The notes: generated by a model not told the origin, from the sequence alone. 64,000 nt of DNA from Bacteroidota bacterium (GCA_038746285.1 JBCDKT010000014.1:1-64000), one strand, 5' to 3'; counted from the first letter of the stretch, positions 16,237 through 25,070 are shown. Translations and numbers: made by a program.

Positions 16237-17112
16237 ATGCCCCGATTCTGTTTCCTCCCCGCCCTCGCCCTGAGCGCGCTGCTCGTCGCCGGGTGCGGTG
16301 GGCCGCCCGCGGCCAACCCCGCCCTCGCCGACGCCCGCCAGGCCTACACCGACGCCTCCAACGACCCGACCATCGTCTCCAACGCGCCGGTAGCGCTGCA
16401 GGAGGCCGAGGAGGCCCTGCGCCGCGCCGTCTCGGTGTGGGAGGCCAAAGAGGGCACCGACGACGTGAACCACTACGCCTACCTCGCGCACCAGCGGGTC
16501 CGCATCGCCGAGGAGAAGGCGAAGCAGCGCGCCGCCGAGAAGGAGATCGAGAACGTCCGCAACGAGCGGCAGGCGGTCGTGCTCGAAGCTCGCGCCGCCG
16601 AGGCCGCCGCCGCCGAGCGCCGCGCCGCCGCGGAGCGGATGCGCGCCGAGGCCGCCCGCGCCGAAGCCGAAGCCGCCCTCGCCCGCGCCAACGAGCTCGC
16701 CGCCCAGGTCAACGAGCTCGAAGCCGAACTGACCAAGCGCGGCCTCGTCCTCACCCTCGGCGACGTGCTCTTCGACACGGGGCAGGCGACGCTCAAGCCG
16801 GGCGCGGCCCGCACCACGGCCGCCCTCGTCACGTTCCTCAACGAGAACCCCGAGCGCAACGTGATGATCGAGGGCTTCACCGACAGCGTCGGCTCCGAGT
16901 CGATGAACCTCGGCCTGTCGCAGCGCCGCGCCGACGCGGTGCGCGCCTCGCTCGTCGAGGCGGGCATCGCCGGAACGCGCATCCGCACCCAGGGCTTCGG
17001 CGAGGCCTACCCGGTGGCGGACAACGCCTCGAACGCCGGCCGCCAGCAGAACCGCCGCGTCGAGATCGTGATCTCGGACGCCGACGGGACGATCCCGGCG
17101 CGCACCCCGTAA
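16237..17112 (+). CDS. DUF4398-OmpA envelope lipoprotein
   Basis: 291 residues. A lipobox (ALLVAGC, Cys near 18) is followed by a DUF4398-like helical part (ADARQAYTDASNDPTI), an Ala/Glu/Arg-rich coiled coil (about 85-170) and an OmpA C-terminal domain. The OmpA part shows LGDVLFDTGQATLKPGA, IEGFTDSVGSESMNLGLSQRRA and NRRVEIVI, the peptidoglycan-binding signature. It probably ties the outer membrane to the cell wall. The start is the Met giving the lipoprotein signal; a longer in-frame reading overlaps the previous gene and is not credible. Confidence 0.88.
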   Translation: MPRFCFLPALALSALLVAGCGGPPAANPALADARQAYTDASNDPTIVSNAPVALQEAEEALRRAVSVWEAKEGTDDVNHYAYLAHQRVRIAEEKAKQRAAEKEIENVRNERQAVVLEARAAEAAAAERRAAAERMRAEAARAEAEAALARANELAAQVNELEAELTKRGLVLTLGDVLFDTGQATLKPGAARTTAALVTFLNENPERNVMIEGFTDSVGSESMNLGLSQRRADAVRASLVEAGIAGTRIRTQGFGEAYPVADNASNAGRQQNRRVEIVISDADGTIPARTP

Positions 17113-17137
17113 GCCTCTCGCTTCTTACCCGGTGCTC

Positions 17138-17165
17138 GTAGGGGCGTAGCATGCTACGCCCCTAC
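17138..17165. terminator. 28-bp perfect palindrome between convergent genes, likely bidirectional terminator
   Basis: GTAGGGG and CCCCTAC arms around the core CGTAGCATGCTACG, with no mismatch. It lies between the stops of the OmpA gene (plus) and fliA (minus), where a hairpin could end both transcripts. No U-run is evident, so Rho-independent action is uncertain. It is also a member of the dispersed palindrome family. Confidence 0.65.
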
Positions 17166-17201
17166 AACGGTGCCGTCAGCCGCAGCAACCGGTAGGCCGC
17201 G

Positions 17202-17981
17202 TCAGGCGGCGGGGCGCATCGTGCCCGGTGGCTGGGTCGCGGTGAGGAGGTTGCGCAGCTTGAGCAGCGTCTTGCCCAGGATCTGCGAGATGCGCGCGTC
17301 GCTGACGCCGAGGATCTCGCCGACCTCGCGCAGCGTGAGGTCCTCGATGTAGTAGAGCGCCAGGATCGTGCGCTCGCGCTCGGGCAGCGCCGGGATGATC
17401 TTTTCGAGCGCAGCCAGCTCGGACCGGGCCTCGACGGCCTCGAACCCTTCGAGGGCAGCGTCCAGGGTGATCGTGTCGCCGATGCGCTGCCCCTGCTCCT
17501 CGCCGATCGGCTGGTCCATCGACAGCGTGAACCGGTGCTGCGCCTCGGAGAGCAGGTTCTGGTAGTCGGCCAGCGTGATGCCGAGGTAGTCGGCCACGTC
17601 CTCGTCGCTGGGCTCGCCGCCGAGCATCTGGGCGAGCGTACCGAGGGCGCGCTGGGCCTCGGCCATGAGCTGGCGCTTGTCGCGCGAGAGCACGTCGATG
17701 GACCGGAGGTAGTCCACGAGCGCCCCCTGCACGCGGCGGTAGGCGTGGGTCGAGAACTGCGCGCCACGCTCGGGGTCGTAGCTGTCGAGCGCCTGCATCA
17801 GCCCGAGCAGGCCCGCCCCTTCGAGGTCGTCCCACGACGCGAGCGGGTGGTTGGGCAGCGTCAGCTTGCCGACGAGCGAGCGCACCAGCGGCAGGGCCGC
17901 CAGCACGACCGCCTCGCGGTGGCGCGGCGTCGGGTCGGAGGTGTAGCGTAGTGCGTGCGTCTGGAGGTCGTCCGCCTTCAT
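17202..17981 (-). CDS. fliA: Flagellar sigma factor 28
   Basis: 259 residues. Sigma region 2 is seen in LEGAGLLGLMQALDSYDPER and FSTHAYRRVQGALVDYLRS, region 3 follows, and region 4 has LTLREVGEILGVSDARISQI near residues 215-235. FliA directs RNA polymerase to late flagellar promoters and is held by FlgM until the hook is complete. Four matching promoters are visible elsewhere in the window. It is the last gene of the motA-to-fliA run, 2 bases after a small membrane protein gene. Confidence 0.95.
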   Translation of the reverse strand: MKADDLQTHALRYTSDPTPRHREAVVLAALPLVRSLVGKLTLPNHPLASWDDLEGAGLLGLMQALDSYDPERGAQFSTHAYRRVQGALVDYLRSIDVLSRDKRQLMAEAQRALGTLAQMLGGEPSDEDVADYLGITLADYQNLLSEAQHRFTLSMDQPIGEEQGQRIGDTITLDAALEGFEAVEARSELAALEKIIPALPERERTILALYYIEDLTLREVGEILGVSDARISQILGKTLLKLRNLLTATQPPGTMRPAA

Positions 17982-17983
17982 AG

Positions 17984-18238
17984 TCAGGAGGTAGCGTTCG
18001 TGGACGAGGTCGGGTCGGGCGGCGGGGTGGCGGGTTCAGGGGTGGGCGGGGGCGCGTCCTCGCTCGCCGCCACGAGGTACCGGGTGACGGTGCGGCCCAC
18101 GAGCAGGACCGCGTAGACGGCCCCGCCGGCCACGAGGGTGACCACGAGGGCGCGCTCGAGCGAGGCGTAGCGCCAGAGCTGGCTCAGCAGCACGAGCAGC
18201 GCGCTGATGCTGCTGACCTGGAGGAGGAGAGATCGCAT
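17984..18238 (-). CDS. Small two-helix membrane protein in flhG-fliA operon (orf84)
   Basis: 84 residues. Two hydrophobic helices (about 4-20 and 31-52, ALVVTLVAGGAVYAVLLVG) are followed by an acidic, Pro/Thr-rich tail that looks disordered. It is packed between flhG (9 bases) and fliA (2 bases), so it is almost certainly cotranslated with them. I do not recognise the family. Its place suggests a role near the flagellar export gate or pole, but this is only context. Confidence 0.7.
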   Translation of the reverse strand: MRSLLLQVSSISALLVLLSQLWRYASLERALVVTLVAGGAVYAVLLVGRTVTRYLVAASEDAPPPTPEPATPPPDPTSSTNATS

Positions 18239-18247
18239 AGGACAGGC

Positions 18248-19024
18248 TCAGAGGCCGAGGGGGAAGCGCTCGCTCTGCCGCTCACCGAGGGCGGCCGCGA
18301 CCGCGCCGAAGGCCTGGCGCATCGAGCCGGGCGCACGGACGGCCGGCGTCTGCGCCCGAACGGCGCGGCGCATCTCGGCCGCGTAGGGCACCCAGCCGAG
18401 GTAGTCCGGGCAGCGCCCGGTGAAGCGCTCGGTGATGGCCCCGAAGCGCTCGCTCACGCTCCGGGCGTCGTCCTCGGTGTCGGCCAGGTTGACGACGGCG
18501 CAGAGCGCGTAGCCAGGGTCGCTCTCCCAGACGAGCCGAGCGAGGCGGTAGGCGTCGGCCACAGCCGTCGGCTCGCCCGCGAGGACGAGCAGACCGAGGT
18601 CGGCCGCGTCGAGCGCCCACCGGACGGGGCCGTCGAGCCCAGCGGGCGCGTCGAGGAGGACGTAGTCGTGGTTCGCCCGGAGCGCGGTCACGACCCGGTC
18701 GAGGTCGGCCAGCAGGGAGGCGGTTTCGCGGAGCGGGAGGGGACCGGCCGCACCCTGGACGAGTGTCACGCCGGCAGCGGTGCGGAGGCAGAGGTCGGCC
18801 ACCGGCCCACGCCGCTTCGACCACTCGTAGACGGTCGAGGCCGGCGTCTCGTTGACGAGGACCGCGCATGCGCCCTGCCCGAAGTCGACGTCCACGAGCG
18901 CTACGCGGGCCCCCGTCTCGGCGAGCGTCTCGGCGAGGTTGACGGCGACTACGCTCTTGCCGACGCCGCCTTTCCCGCTGACGATGGCAATCGTGGTCGG
19001 GCCTTTGGGTCGGACTAGCTCCAT
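18248..19024 (-). CDS. flhG: Flagellar number regulator FlhG (MinD/ParA ATPase)
   Basis: 258 residues. The deviant Walker A GKGGVGKS is at 17-24, followed by VALVDVDFGQG and YVLLDAPAGL. This is the MinD-like FlhG/FleN group, which limits flagellar number and position and, in several bacteria, restrains the sigma54 activator FleQ/FlrA. The start overlaps the flhF end by 10 bases. A long upstream extension in the same frame lies within flhF and is rejected. The presence of an NtrC-type activator in the same island makes the regulatory link plausible. Confidence 0.92.
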   Translation of the reverse strand: MELVRPKGPTTIAIVSGKGGVGKSVVAVNLAETLAETGARVALVDVDFGQGACAVLVNETPASTVYEWSKRRGPVADLCLRTAAGVTLVQGAAGPLPLRETASLLADLDRVVTALRANHDYVLLDAPAGLDGPVRWALDAADLGLLVLAGEPTAVADAYRLARLVWESDPGYALCAVVNLADTEDDARSVSERFGAITERFTGRCPDYLGWVPYAAEMRRAVRAQTPAVRAPGSMRQAFGAVAAALGERQSERFPLGL

Positions 19025-20280
19025 GCGGTCAGCCCTCCGGTCTCGGCGGCCCGGCCGTCCGCGATCTGCTCGACGAACCAGCCCGGCGTGAACGTCCGCA
19101 CGCCGTCGGCCAGGCGCGGGCTCGTCGAGACGAACTGCACCGGCAGGCTGAGCGCGAGCAGCCACTCGGCCACGCGCCCCCAGCCCCGGGTCTCGTCGAG
19201 CCGGGTGAGCGAGGCGGCTGTCGGGCGAAGGGTGAGGCTGCGCAGGTAGGCGTCGTCGAAGCCTTCGAGCGCCCGCGTCGCGTCGAGGACGAGGTGCACG
19301 TCGAACGCGTCGACCTCGCTGAGGAGATCGTTCAGCCACATCGTCCCCTGCCGAGCCAGACGCGGGTTCGCCGGGAGCGAGGGCGTATCGACGAGGACCT
19401 GGTCGAAGGCGGCGGTGCGGGCGAGGGCCTGGCGGACCTCGTCGGGCGTGCGCGCGGTCTGGACCGGAAGTCCGTGGCGGCGGTAGAGGTCGGTCGGACT
19501 CTGGTGGAGGTGGTCGGTATGCTCGGGAACGAGGACGAGGGCCGCGGTCCGGCGCCGCCCGTAGAAGCTCGGGTGGAGGGCAAGCTTGAGCAGGAGCGAG
19601 GTCTTGCCGGCCCCGCTCGGCCCGAGGAGGACGAGCGTGCCCGCCGTGTCGTGCGAGGCGGCGGGGCGGTGGAGGAGTTCGCGCAGCTCTTGCATCAGCG
19701 CCCACCGCATCTCGCCGAGCATCTGCGGGCTGCGGTCGGCGGCGCGGAAGCCGCGCTGGGCGACGGCCTGAAAGAGCCGGTCGGCCGTGTCGGGCCGGAG
19801 GCCGGAGGCGAGGAGGTCGCCGTAGAGCGGGTGGACGAGCCACTGCCGGCCGAGTCCGGGCCGGTCAGCGTCGAAGGCGCGCAGCCGGTCGAGGAGGTCT
19901 CCGAACCGCCCGTCGAGGAGCGACGCAATAGCCGCGAAATCGGTAACGGGAGCGACCGGTTCGGGCTCGAACAGGGGGCGTGCCGGAGGGGGCGGCGCGG
20001 AAGAAAGTGCGGTCGCGGCAGCGGCAGGTTTTTCCGCTTGCACGAAGGCGGCCTGCGCGCCATAGCCGTAGCCTACCGGCTCAGCGACGGCTGGGGCGGG
20101 CTCGGCGGCGGGCGCTGCATGCGGGACGGCGGCCACGCTGTCCACCATCACCGTGACGCGCGCCGGCTCGGACTCGGTCGCCGCGACGGACTCCAGCAGC
20201 AGCACCTCGTCCCCGAGCAGGCGGCGCGCCTCGGCGAGCGCGGACTGGATGCTGGAGCCGGTCAGGGTCTTGATGTTCAT
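19015..20280 (-). CDS. flhF: Flagellar biosynthesis protein FlhF, diverged GTPase
   Basis: 421 residues: N-terminal B domain (MNIKTLTGSSIQSALAEARR), a Pro/Ala-rich linker (50-115), N domain, and an SRP-type G domain with the P-loop GPSGAGKT at 220-227. FlhF marks the pole where the flagellum is built and acts as a GTP-dependent dimer. Here several G motifs are unusual: the expected DTAG is DTPS in LVDTPSLPANP, TKLD is TRLD, and the DTYR-EQL stretch is not recognisable (VPEHTDHLHQSPTDL). GTP hydrolysis may be weak or lost. It lies between flhA and flhG, the normal order. Confidence 0.88.
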   Translation of the reverse strand: MNIKTLTGSSIQSALAEARRLLGDEVLLLESVAATESEPARVTVMVDSVAAVPHAAPAAEPAPAVAEPVGYGYGAQAAFVQAEKPAAAATALSSAPPPPARPLFEPEPVAPVTDFAAIASLLDGRFGDLLDRLRAFDADRPGLGRQWLVHPLYGDLLASGLRPDTADRLFQAVAQRGFRAADRSPQMLGEMRWALMQELRELLHRPAASHDTAGTLVLLGPSGAGKTSLLLKLALHPSFYGRRRTAALVLVPEHTDHLHQSPTDLYRRHGLPVQTARTPDEVRQALARTAAFDQVLVDTPSLPANPRLARQGTMWLNDLLSEVDAFDVHLVLDATRALEGFDDAYLRSLTLRPTAASLTRLDETRGWGRVAEWLLALSLPVQFVSTSPRLADGVRTFTPGWFVEQIADGRAAETGGLTAWS

Positions 20281-20365
20281 AGCTACGGGCTGGTGGCTGT
20301 TAGCTGGTAGTTGCGTTCTATCCTGCTGGTAGCCAATAGCTAAGAGCTAAAAGCCAGGAGCTCCG
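20281..20365. repeat. Spacer of TAGCT/AGCCA words with quasi-palindromes
   Basis: GGCTGTTAGCTGGTAG and GCCAATAGCTAAGAGC form an imperfect hairpin between flhA and flhF. A similar spacer (ATAGCTGAAAGCCGGC) lies between flgG and flgA. These look like one degenerate intergenic repeat family. Confidence 0.5.
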
Positions 20366-22453
20366 TCAGACGATCTTGAGCTGGTCGTCCACGTCCACGG
20401 CAGCGTCGGGGACGAGGTCATTGTAGGAGAGCACGGTGAGGTCCGAGAGCATGGGCGAGAGGAACCCGAAGAGGGCCGCGCGGAGCACCGGCGAGGTGAG
20501 CAGGACCGGCGGGTAGCCATGCCCGAGCAGCGCCTTCGTGAGCCGGCTCGCTTCGGCGACGAACGTCTCGGCGCGGCCGGGGTCGAGGCCGAGGGTGTTC
20601 GGGTTGAGCGTGCCAGCTTCTGCCTGGTCCAACAAGTGCTGTTCCAAGACCGGGTCGAGGACGAAGCAGTGGACGCTCCCGTCCTGGGCAAACTGCTGTG
20701 TGATCGTCGGGGCCAGCGCGGCGCGGACGTACTCGGTGAGCACGTCGAGATTCTTGGTCTGCGGGGCGTAGTCGGCGAGGGCTTCAAGGATCGTGACGAG
20801 GTCGCGGATCGGGATGCGCTCCTGGAGGAGGCGGGCGAGCACCCGCCGCACGTCGCCGACCGAGAGCACGTTCGGCACGAGCTCCTCGACGAGCGCCGGG
20901 GCGGTCTCCTTCACCTTGTCGATCAGCTTCTTCGTCTCCTGGCGGTCGAGGAGTTTGTAGGCGTGCCCGCGGAGCACTTCGAGGAGGTGCGTCGTGATGA
21001 CGGCGGCGGCCTCGACCACGGTCAGGCCGAGCCGCTCGGCTTCGCCCAGGTTGCGCTCGGCCACCCACACGGCGGGGAGGCCGAACGTCGGGTCCTCGCA
21101 GCGGACGCCCGGCGGTACGCCGCTCGCGTCGTCGGGCAACAGCGCGAGGTGGTAGCCCGGCATCACCTCGCCCTCGGCGATCGCGTTGCCGCGCAGCTTG
21201 ATGACGTAGGTGTTGGCCCCGACCCCGACGTTGTCGCGGATGCGGACGGGCGGGATCACGACCCCGAGCTCGACCGCGAGCTGGTGCCGGAGCATCTTGA
21301 CGCGCTCCAGGAGGTCGCCCTGCTGGTTCGGGTCGACGACCGAGATCAGCGAGTAGCCGATCTCCAGTTCGAGCGGGTCGACGAGGAGGAGGTCGGCCGG
21401 GGCGGTTTCCGTATCGGCCTCGGCGGCGGCGGCCTCGCGCAGTTCGGCCTCGTGGACCTCGATGGCTTCGGCGTGCTCCGCCTCGCTCCGCGACTTGCCG
21501 AGCAGGAGCGTCCCGCCGGCGAGCATCCAGAACGGGAGCAGCGGGAGCCCCGGCATCAGTCCGAGGAGCACGAGGAAGCCGCCGGTCAGCAGGATCGGCT
21601 GCGACTTCGTGAAGAGCTGGCCCTTGAGTTCGCCCGCGAGGTTGCCCTCGCCCGAGGCGCGGCTGACGATGATCCCCGCCGCGGTCGAGATCAGGAGGGC
21701 CGGAATCTGGCTGACGAGGCCGTCGCCAATCGAGAGGAGCGTGAACGTCTGCGCGGCCTCGCTGAGCGTCATCCCGTACTGCGCCGCACCGATCAGGAGG
21801 CCGCCGATGATGTTGACGGCGGTGATGATGAGGCCGGCGATGGCGTCGCCCCGGACGAACTTCGAGGCCCCGTCCATCGCGCCGTAGAAGTCGGCCTCGC
21901 GCGAGACGTCCTCGCGGCGCTGCCGCGCCTCGGCCTCGCCGATCAGCCCGGCGTTGAGGTCGGCGTCGATCGCCATCTGCTTGCCGGGGAGCGCGTCGAG
22001 CGTGAAGCGCGCCCCGACCTCGGCGATGCGCCCCGACCCCTTCGTGATGACGACGAAGTTGATGAGGACGAGGACCAGGAAGACGATCCCGCCGACGACG
22101 AAGTTGCCGGCCACGACGAAGTCGCCGAAGGCGGCGATGAGCGCGCCGGCCTTGGCCTCGCTCAGGATCAGCCGCGTGCTCGCCACGTTGAGCGACAGCC
22201 GGAAGAGCGTCGTCATCAGGAGCAGGCCCGGGAAGATGGCGAAGTCGAGCGGCCGGTTGGCGTAGAACGCCGTCAGCAGCACCGCGAGGCTGATCGCGAT
22301 GTTGGTCGCCAGCAGGAGGTCCAGCAGGAACCCCGGCAGCGGCACGACGAGCACGAACAGTACGAACACGACGCTGCCGGCGACCACCATGTCGGTCCCG
22401 ACGCGGAACGTCGGCGGCGCGGGCGGTGGGGCCGGAGCGGGAAGGTTGGACAC
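20366..22453 (-). CDS. flhA: Flagellar export gate protein FlhA
   Basis: 695 residues, normal for FlhA. About eight membrane helices occupy the first 330 residues. The family signature lies in NFVVITKGSGRIAEVGARFT and LDALPGKQMAIDADLNAGLI. The C-terminal cytoplasmic domain (about 360-695) forms the ring that docks export chaperones and FliI. FlhA uses the proton gradient to drive export of flagellar parts. It follows flhB after 114 bases that hold two family palindromes. Confidence 0.96.
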   Translation of the reverse strand: MSNLPAPAPPPAPPTFRVGTDMVVAGSVVFVLFVLVVPLPGFLLDLLLATNIAISLAVLLTAFYANRPLDFAIFPGLLLMTTLFRLSLNVASTRLILSEAKAGALIAAFGDFVVAGNFVVGGIVFLVLVLINFVVITKGSGRIAEVGARFTLDALPGKQMAIDADLNAGLIGEAEARQRREDVSREADFYGAMDGASKFVRGDAIAGLIITAVNIIGGLLIGAAQYGMTLSEAAQTFTLLSIGDGLVSQIPALLISTAAGIIVSRASGEGNLAGELKGQLFTKSQPILLTGGFLVLLGLMPGLPLLPFWMLAGGTLLLGKSRSEAEHAEAIEVHEAELREAAAAEADTETAPADLLLVDPLELEIGYSLISVVDPNQQGDLLERVKMLRHQLAVELGVVIPPVRIRDNVGVGANTYVIKLRGNAIAEGEVMPGYHLALLPDDASGVPPGVRCEDPTFGLPAVWVAERNLGEAERLGLTVVEAAAVITTHLLEVLRGHAYKLLDRQETKKLIDKVKETAPALVEELVPNVLSVGDVRRVLARLLQERIPIRDLVTILEALADYAPQTKNLDVLTEYVRAALAPTITQQFAQDGSVHCFVLDPVLEQHLLDQAEAGTLNPNTLGLDPGRAETFVAEASRLTKALLGHGYPPVLLTSPVLRAALFGFLSPMLSDLTVLSYNDLVPDAAVDVDDQLKIV

Positions 22454-22494
22454 GGCGGTTCAGCGAGCAGAAGGCAGAGGGCAGCGAGCAGAAG

Positions 22495-22514
22495 GGGCGC
22501 AGCATGCTGCGCCC
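22495..22514. repeat. 20-bp perfect palindrome, GCATGC core
   Basis: GGGCGCAGCA followed by its exact complement TGCTGCGCCC, in the flhB-flhA spacer. The core is of the same type as the copies near 13.19 and 17.15 kb, and it lies only 17 bases from an ATTAAT-core copy. Confidence 0.8.
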
Positions 22515-22531
22515 GGGTCAGGCGTGGCGGC

Positions 22532-22579
22532 GTAGGGGCTTGATTAATCAAGCCCCTACCGTTGTAATCAAGCTCCTAC
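22532..22579. repeat. 28-bp perfect palindrome plus an adjacent half-copy
   Basis: The full copy (first 28 bases) has GTAGGGG/CCCCTAC arms and the core CTTGATTAATCAAG. It is followed at once by TAATCAAGCTCCTAC, a degraded right half of another copy. It lies just downstream of the flhB stop. Confidence 0.85.
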
Positions 22580-23647
22580 CGTTGCATCACGTTGGCGGTA
22601 GACTTCGGCGAGGACGGCGGCGACGGCGGGGTAGAGGTCCTCGGCGATCTCGTGGCCCTCGTCGACCGTCGCGTGGAGCGCCCGCGCCAGCGGCCGGTCC
22701 TCGACGGTCGGGGTGCCGAGGTCGGCGGCGAGTTCTTTGATGCGGAGGGCGCGCTTGCGGACGCCTTTGGCGAGGACGCGCGGCGCGCTGCCGGTGAGCG
22801 GGTCGTAGGCGAGCGCGACGGCGTAGTGCGTCGGGTTGGTGACGACGACGTCGGCCTGCATCACGGCGTGGTCGAGGCGCGGGCGGCGGGCCATCTCGCG
22901 GGCGAGTTGCCGGCGCTTGCCCTTGAGGAGCGGGTCGCCGTCCTGGTTTTTGGCCTCGTCCTTCAGCTCCCGGTCGGTCATCTTGAGGTCTTGCTTGTAC
23001 TTCCACTTCTCGAACGAGAAGTCGGCGGCGGAGAGCACCGCGAGGGCGGCGAGCATCTGGACGAGCAGGAGCGCGATCCACCCGGCGGCCATCGTGAAGA
23101 TGCCCTCGAGCGGGACCGTGTGCAGCGACAGGATCTGCGGCAGATGGCTCCGGATGGCGAGAAACGCGAGCGGCCCCACGACGGCGATCTTGACCAGCGA
23201 CTTGGCCGTCTCGAACAGCCCCTTCGACGAGAACATGCGCTTGAAGCCCTGGAGCGGCGAGATGCGGTTGGCCTTCGGCACGAGCGGCTTGACGGAGACG
23301 TTCCAGCCGGTCTGGGCGACGCTGAGCCCGGCCCCGGCCACGAGGAGGGCGGCGAAGAACGGCGCGAGCACGAGCGTCACCTGCCAGCCGATGTCCGCGA
23401 CGAGGCCCTGCACGCTCGCCGTCGTGAACTCCATCGTCGGGGCCCCGAGGAACAGCCGCGCCGTCAGGTGCTGCAGCGCGCCGAACGCCGCTGGCATGCC
23501 CAGGATGAGGAGCGCCGCGCTGACGGCCAGCAGCCCCACCGACGACATCTCCTTCGAGCGAAACAGGTTGCCCTCCTCGCGCGCCTTCTTCAGGCGCGTC
23601 GGGGTCGGGTCGTGAATCTTTTCCTGTCGGTCGGGCTGGTCGCTCAC
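22568..23647 (-). CDS. flhB: Flagellar export specificity switch FlhB
   Basis: 359 residues. Four membrane helices lie in the first 220 or so residues. The autocleavage motif NPTH is at 271-274 in VVTNPTHYAVAL, followed by the conserved C-terminal domain. Cleavage and contact with FliK switch export from rod/hook to filament proteins. The N-terminus (QEKIHDPTPTRLKKAREEG) is typical. Upstream of it, 174 bases separate it from fliR. Confidence 0.96.
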   Translation of the reverse strand: MSDQPDRQEKIHDPTPTRLKKAREEGNLFRSKEMSSVGLLAVSAALLILGMPAAFGALQHLTARLFLGAPTMEFTTASVQGLVADIGWQVTLVLAPFFAALLVAGAGLSVAQTGWNVSVKPLVPKANRISPLQGFKRMFSSKGLFETAKSLVKIAVVGPLAFLAIRSHLPQILSLHTVPLEGIFTMAAGWIALLLVQMLAALAVLSAADFSFEKWKYKQDLKMTDRELKDEAKNQDGDPLLKGKRRQLAREMARRPRLDHAVMQADVVVTNPTHYAVALAYDPLTGSAPRVLAKGVRKRALRIKELAADLGTPTVEDRPLARALHATVDEGHEIAEDLYPAVAAVLAEVYRQRDATVGA

Positions 23648-23821
23648 GGCTCGGCGTGGGGATTCCGCCGTGCCATGTCAACGAGCGTGCCAGCGCGTCA
23701 ACGACGCGTAGAACCATGCTGACGCTTGCGGAGGGCTTAGCTTCTGGAAGCCCACGCCGTCTGTTCAGGAAAGCCTTTCCCTACACTCCCAGAGCCTCAC
23801 CCCCCACACGCCCAACCCCAC

Positions 23822-24592
23822 CTAGCCGCCGAGCACGCCGAGGAGCTGCGCTACGTCCTCGACCATCCGCGCGACGAGGTCCGGGGCGACGGGGCCGAAC
23901 TGCTGGACGAAGAGCGCGAAGAGGCTCAGCCCGGCGAGGATCTTGAGCGGCAGGCCCAGCGAGAACAGGTCGGCCTGCGGGACCACGCGGGCGAAGACGC
24001 CGAGCGCGACGTCGATCAGGAAGAGCGTCACCATGAACGGGGCGGCGAGGCGGAGGGCCGTCGTGAAAAACGCCCCCGTCCACTGGAGCAGCAGCGGCCC
24101 GCCCGCCGCGAGGTCGGCCCCGGCCAGCGGCACCACCTGGAACGACGAGACGAGCGCCAGAACGAGCTGCTGCGGCCCGCCGAGCAGGATGAAGAGCAGC
24201 ATGAACCCCAGCGTGAGCACGCGCCCGAGCGGGTTCGACGGCTCGCCGCTGATCGGGTTGTAGATCTGCGCGAGGCTCAGGCTCATCTGGAACCCGATCA
24301 CGTCGCCCGCGAACTGCACGGCGTAGAACACGAACTGCGCCGCGAACCCGAGCAGCGCTCCCGTCAGCGCCTCGACAGCGAGGGCCACGACGAAGCCGAC
24401 CGGGTGCGTAACGCCCGGCGGGAGCGCGCCGCCGACGAGCCCGGCGAGGCTGAACGCGAGGACGGCTGCCAGCATCACCTTGACCTGCACTGGAATCAGC
24501 CGCTGCCCGAAGAACGGCGCCGCCACAAACAGCCCGCCGACGCGGACGAAGACGAGCAGCGCGCGCAGCAGGTGGTCGGGGTCGAGGAGCAC
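23822..24592 (-). CDS. fliR: Flagellar export gate protein FliR
   Basis: 256 residues, a multi-pass membrane protein opening LLDPDHLLRALLVFVRVGGL and containing AAPFFGQRLIPVQVKVMLA and FQMSLSLAQIYNPISGE, FliR signatures. With FliP and FliQ it forms the core of the type III export gate inside the MS ring. It is preceded by fliQ and followed by flhB in the usual order. Confidence 0.95.
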   Translation of the reverse strand: MLLDPDHLLRALLVFVRVGGLFVAAPFFGQRLIPVQVKVMLAAVLAFSLAGLVGGALPPGVTHPVGFVVALAVEALTGALLGFAAQFVFYAVQFAGDVIGFQMSLSLAQIYNPISGEPSNPLGRVLTLGFMLLFILLGGPQQLVLALVSSFQVVPLAGADLAAGGPLLLQWTGAFFTTALRLAAPFMVTLFLIDVALGVFARVVPQADLFSLGLPLKILAGLSLFALFVQQFGPVAPDLVARMVEDVAQLLGVLGG

Positions 24593-24724
24593 GGCGAGGG
24601 ATTGTTCGGCGTGGAGGGAATGGAAGGAGAGGAGGGTGGAAAGGAGGAGGCTGCGAGGTGGGAGGAGGCGGTCGGCATCAGGCCCTCCACGCTCTCCCTG
24701 CCCTCCACGCCCTTCGTTCCGAAC
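24593..24724. repeat. Purine/pyrimidine quasi-palindromic spacer between fliQ and fliR
   Basis: A G/A-rich half (GGCGTGGAGGGAATGGAAGG and similar) is followed by a C/T-rich half (CCCTCCACGCTCTCCCTGCC), so a long imperfect hairpin can form. Spacers with the same style occur near 4.13 and 8.6 kb. No gene is seen in it. Confidence 0.5.
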
Positions 24725-24994
24725 TCACCGCGAGACGTTCGGGATGAACGAGAACGCCTGCGCGGCGAAGTCGGTCAGCATCTCCAGCATCCACGGGGCA
24801 AGGAGCAGGAGCATGAGGGCGATCGCGAGGATTTTCGGGATGTAGCTCAGCGTCATCTCCTGCATCGAGGTCACCGCCTGGAAGAGGCTCACCAGGAGAC
24901 CGACCGCGAGCGCGACGCCGAGCATCGGGGCCGTCACGAGGACCGCGAGCTGCATCGCCTCGCGCATCCAGAACAGGGCTACGTCGGTGTTCAT
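24725..24994 (-). CDS. fliQ: Flagellar export gate protein FliQ
   Basis: 89 residues, the normal size, with two membrane helices (about 15-40 and 50-72). MREAMQLAVLVTAPMLGVAL and TSMQEMTLSYIPKILAI are typical of FliQ. It packs around the FliP-FliR core of the flagellar type III gate. It lies between fliP and fliR. Confidence 0.95.
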   Translation of the reverse strand: MNTDVALFWMREAMQLAVLVTAPMLGVALAVGLLVSLFQAVTSMQEMTLSYIPKILAIALMLLLLAPWMLEMLTDFAAQAFSFIPNVSR

Positions 24995-25070
24995 ACGGTT
25001 GGGAATTCTCAGATTTTAGATTCTGGATTCTCTCTCCATTCCCTCCTTTCCTCCCGTTCCCCCCACGCCC

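Noticed and set aside
18248-19843. Single large protein joining FlhF antisense-frame sequence with FlhG
   Set aside because: Only the part from MELVRPKG onward resembles a protein family; the upstream half is a shifted reading of flhF.
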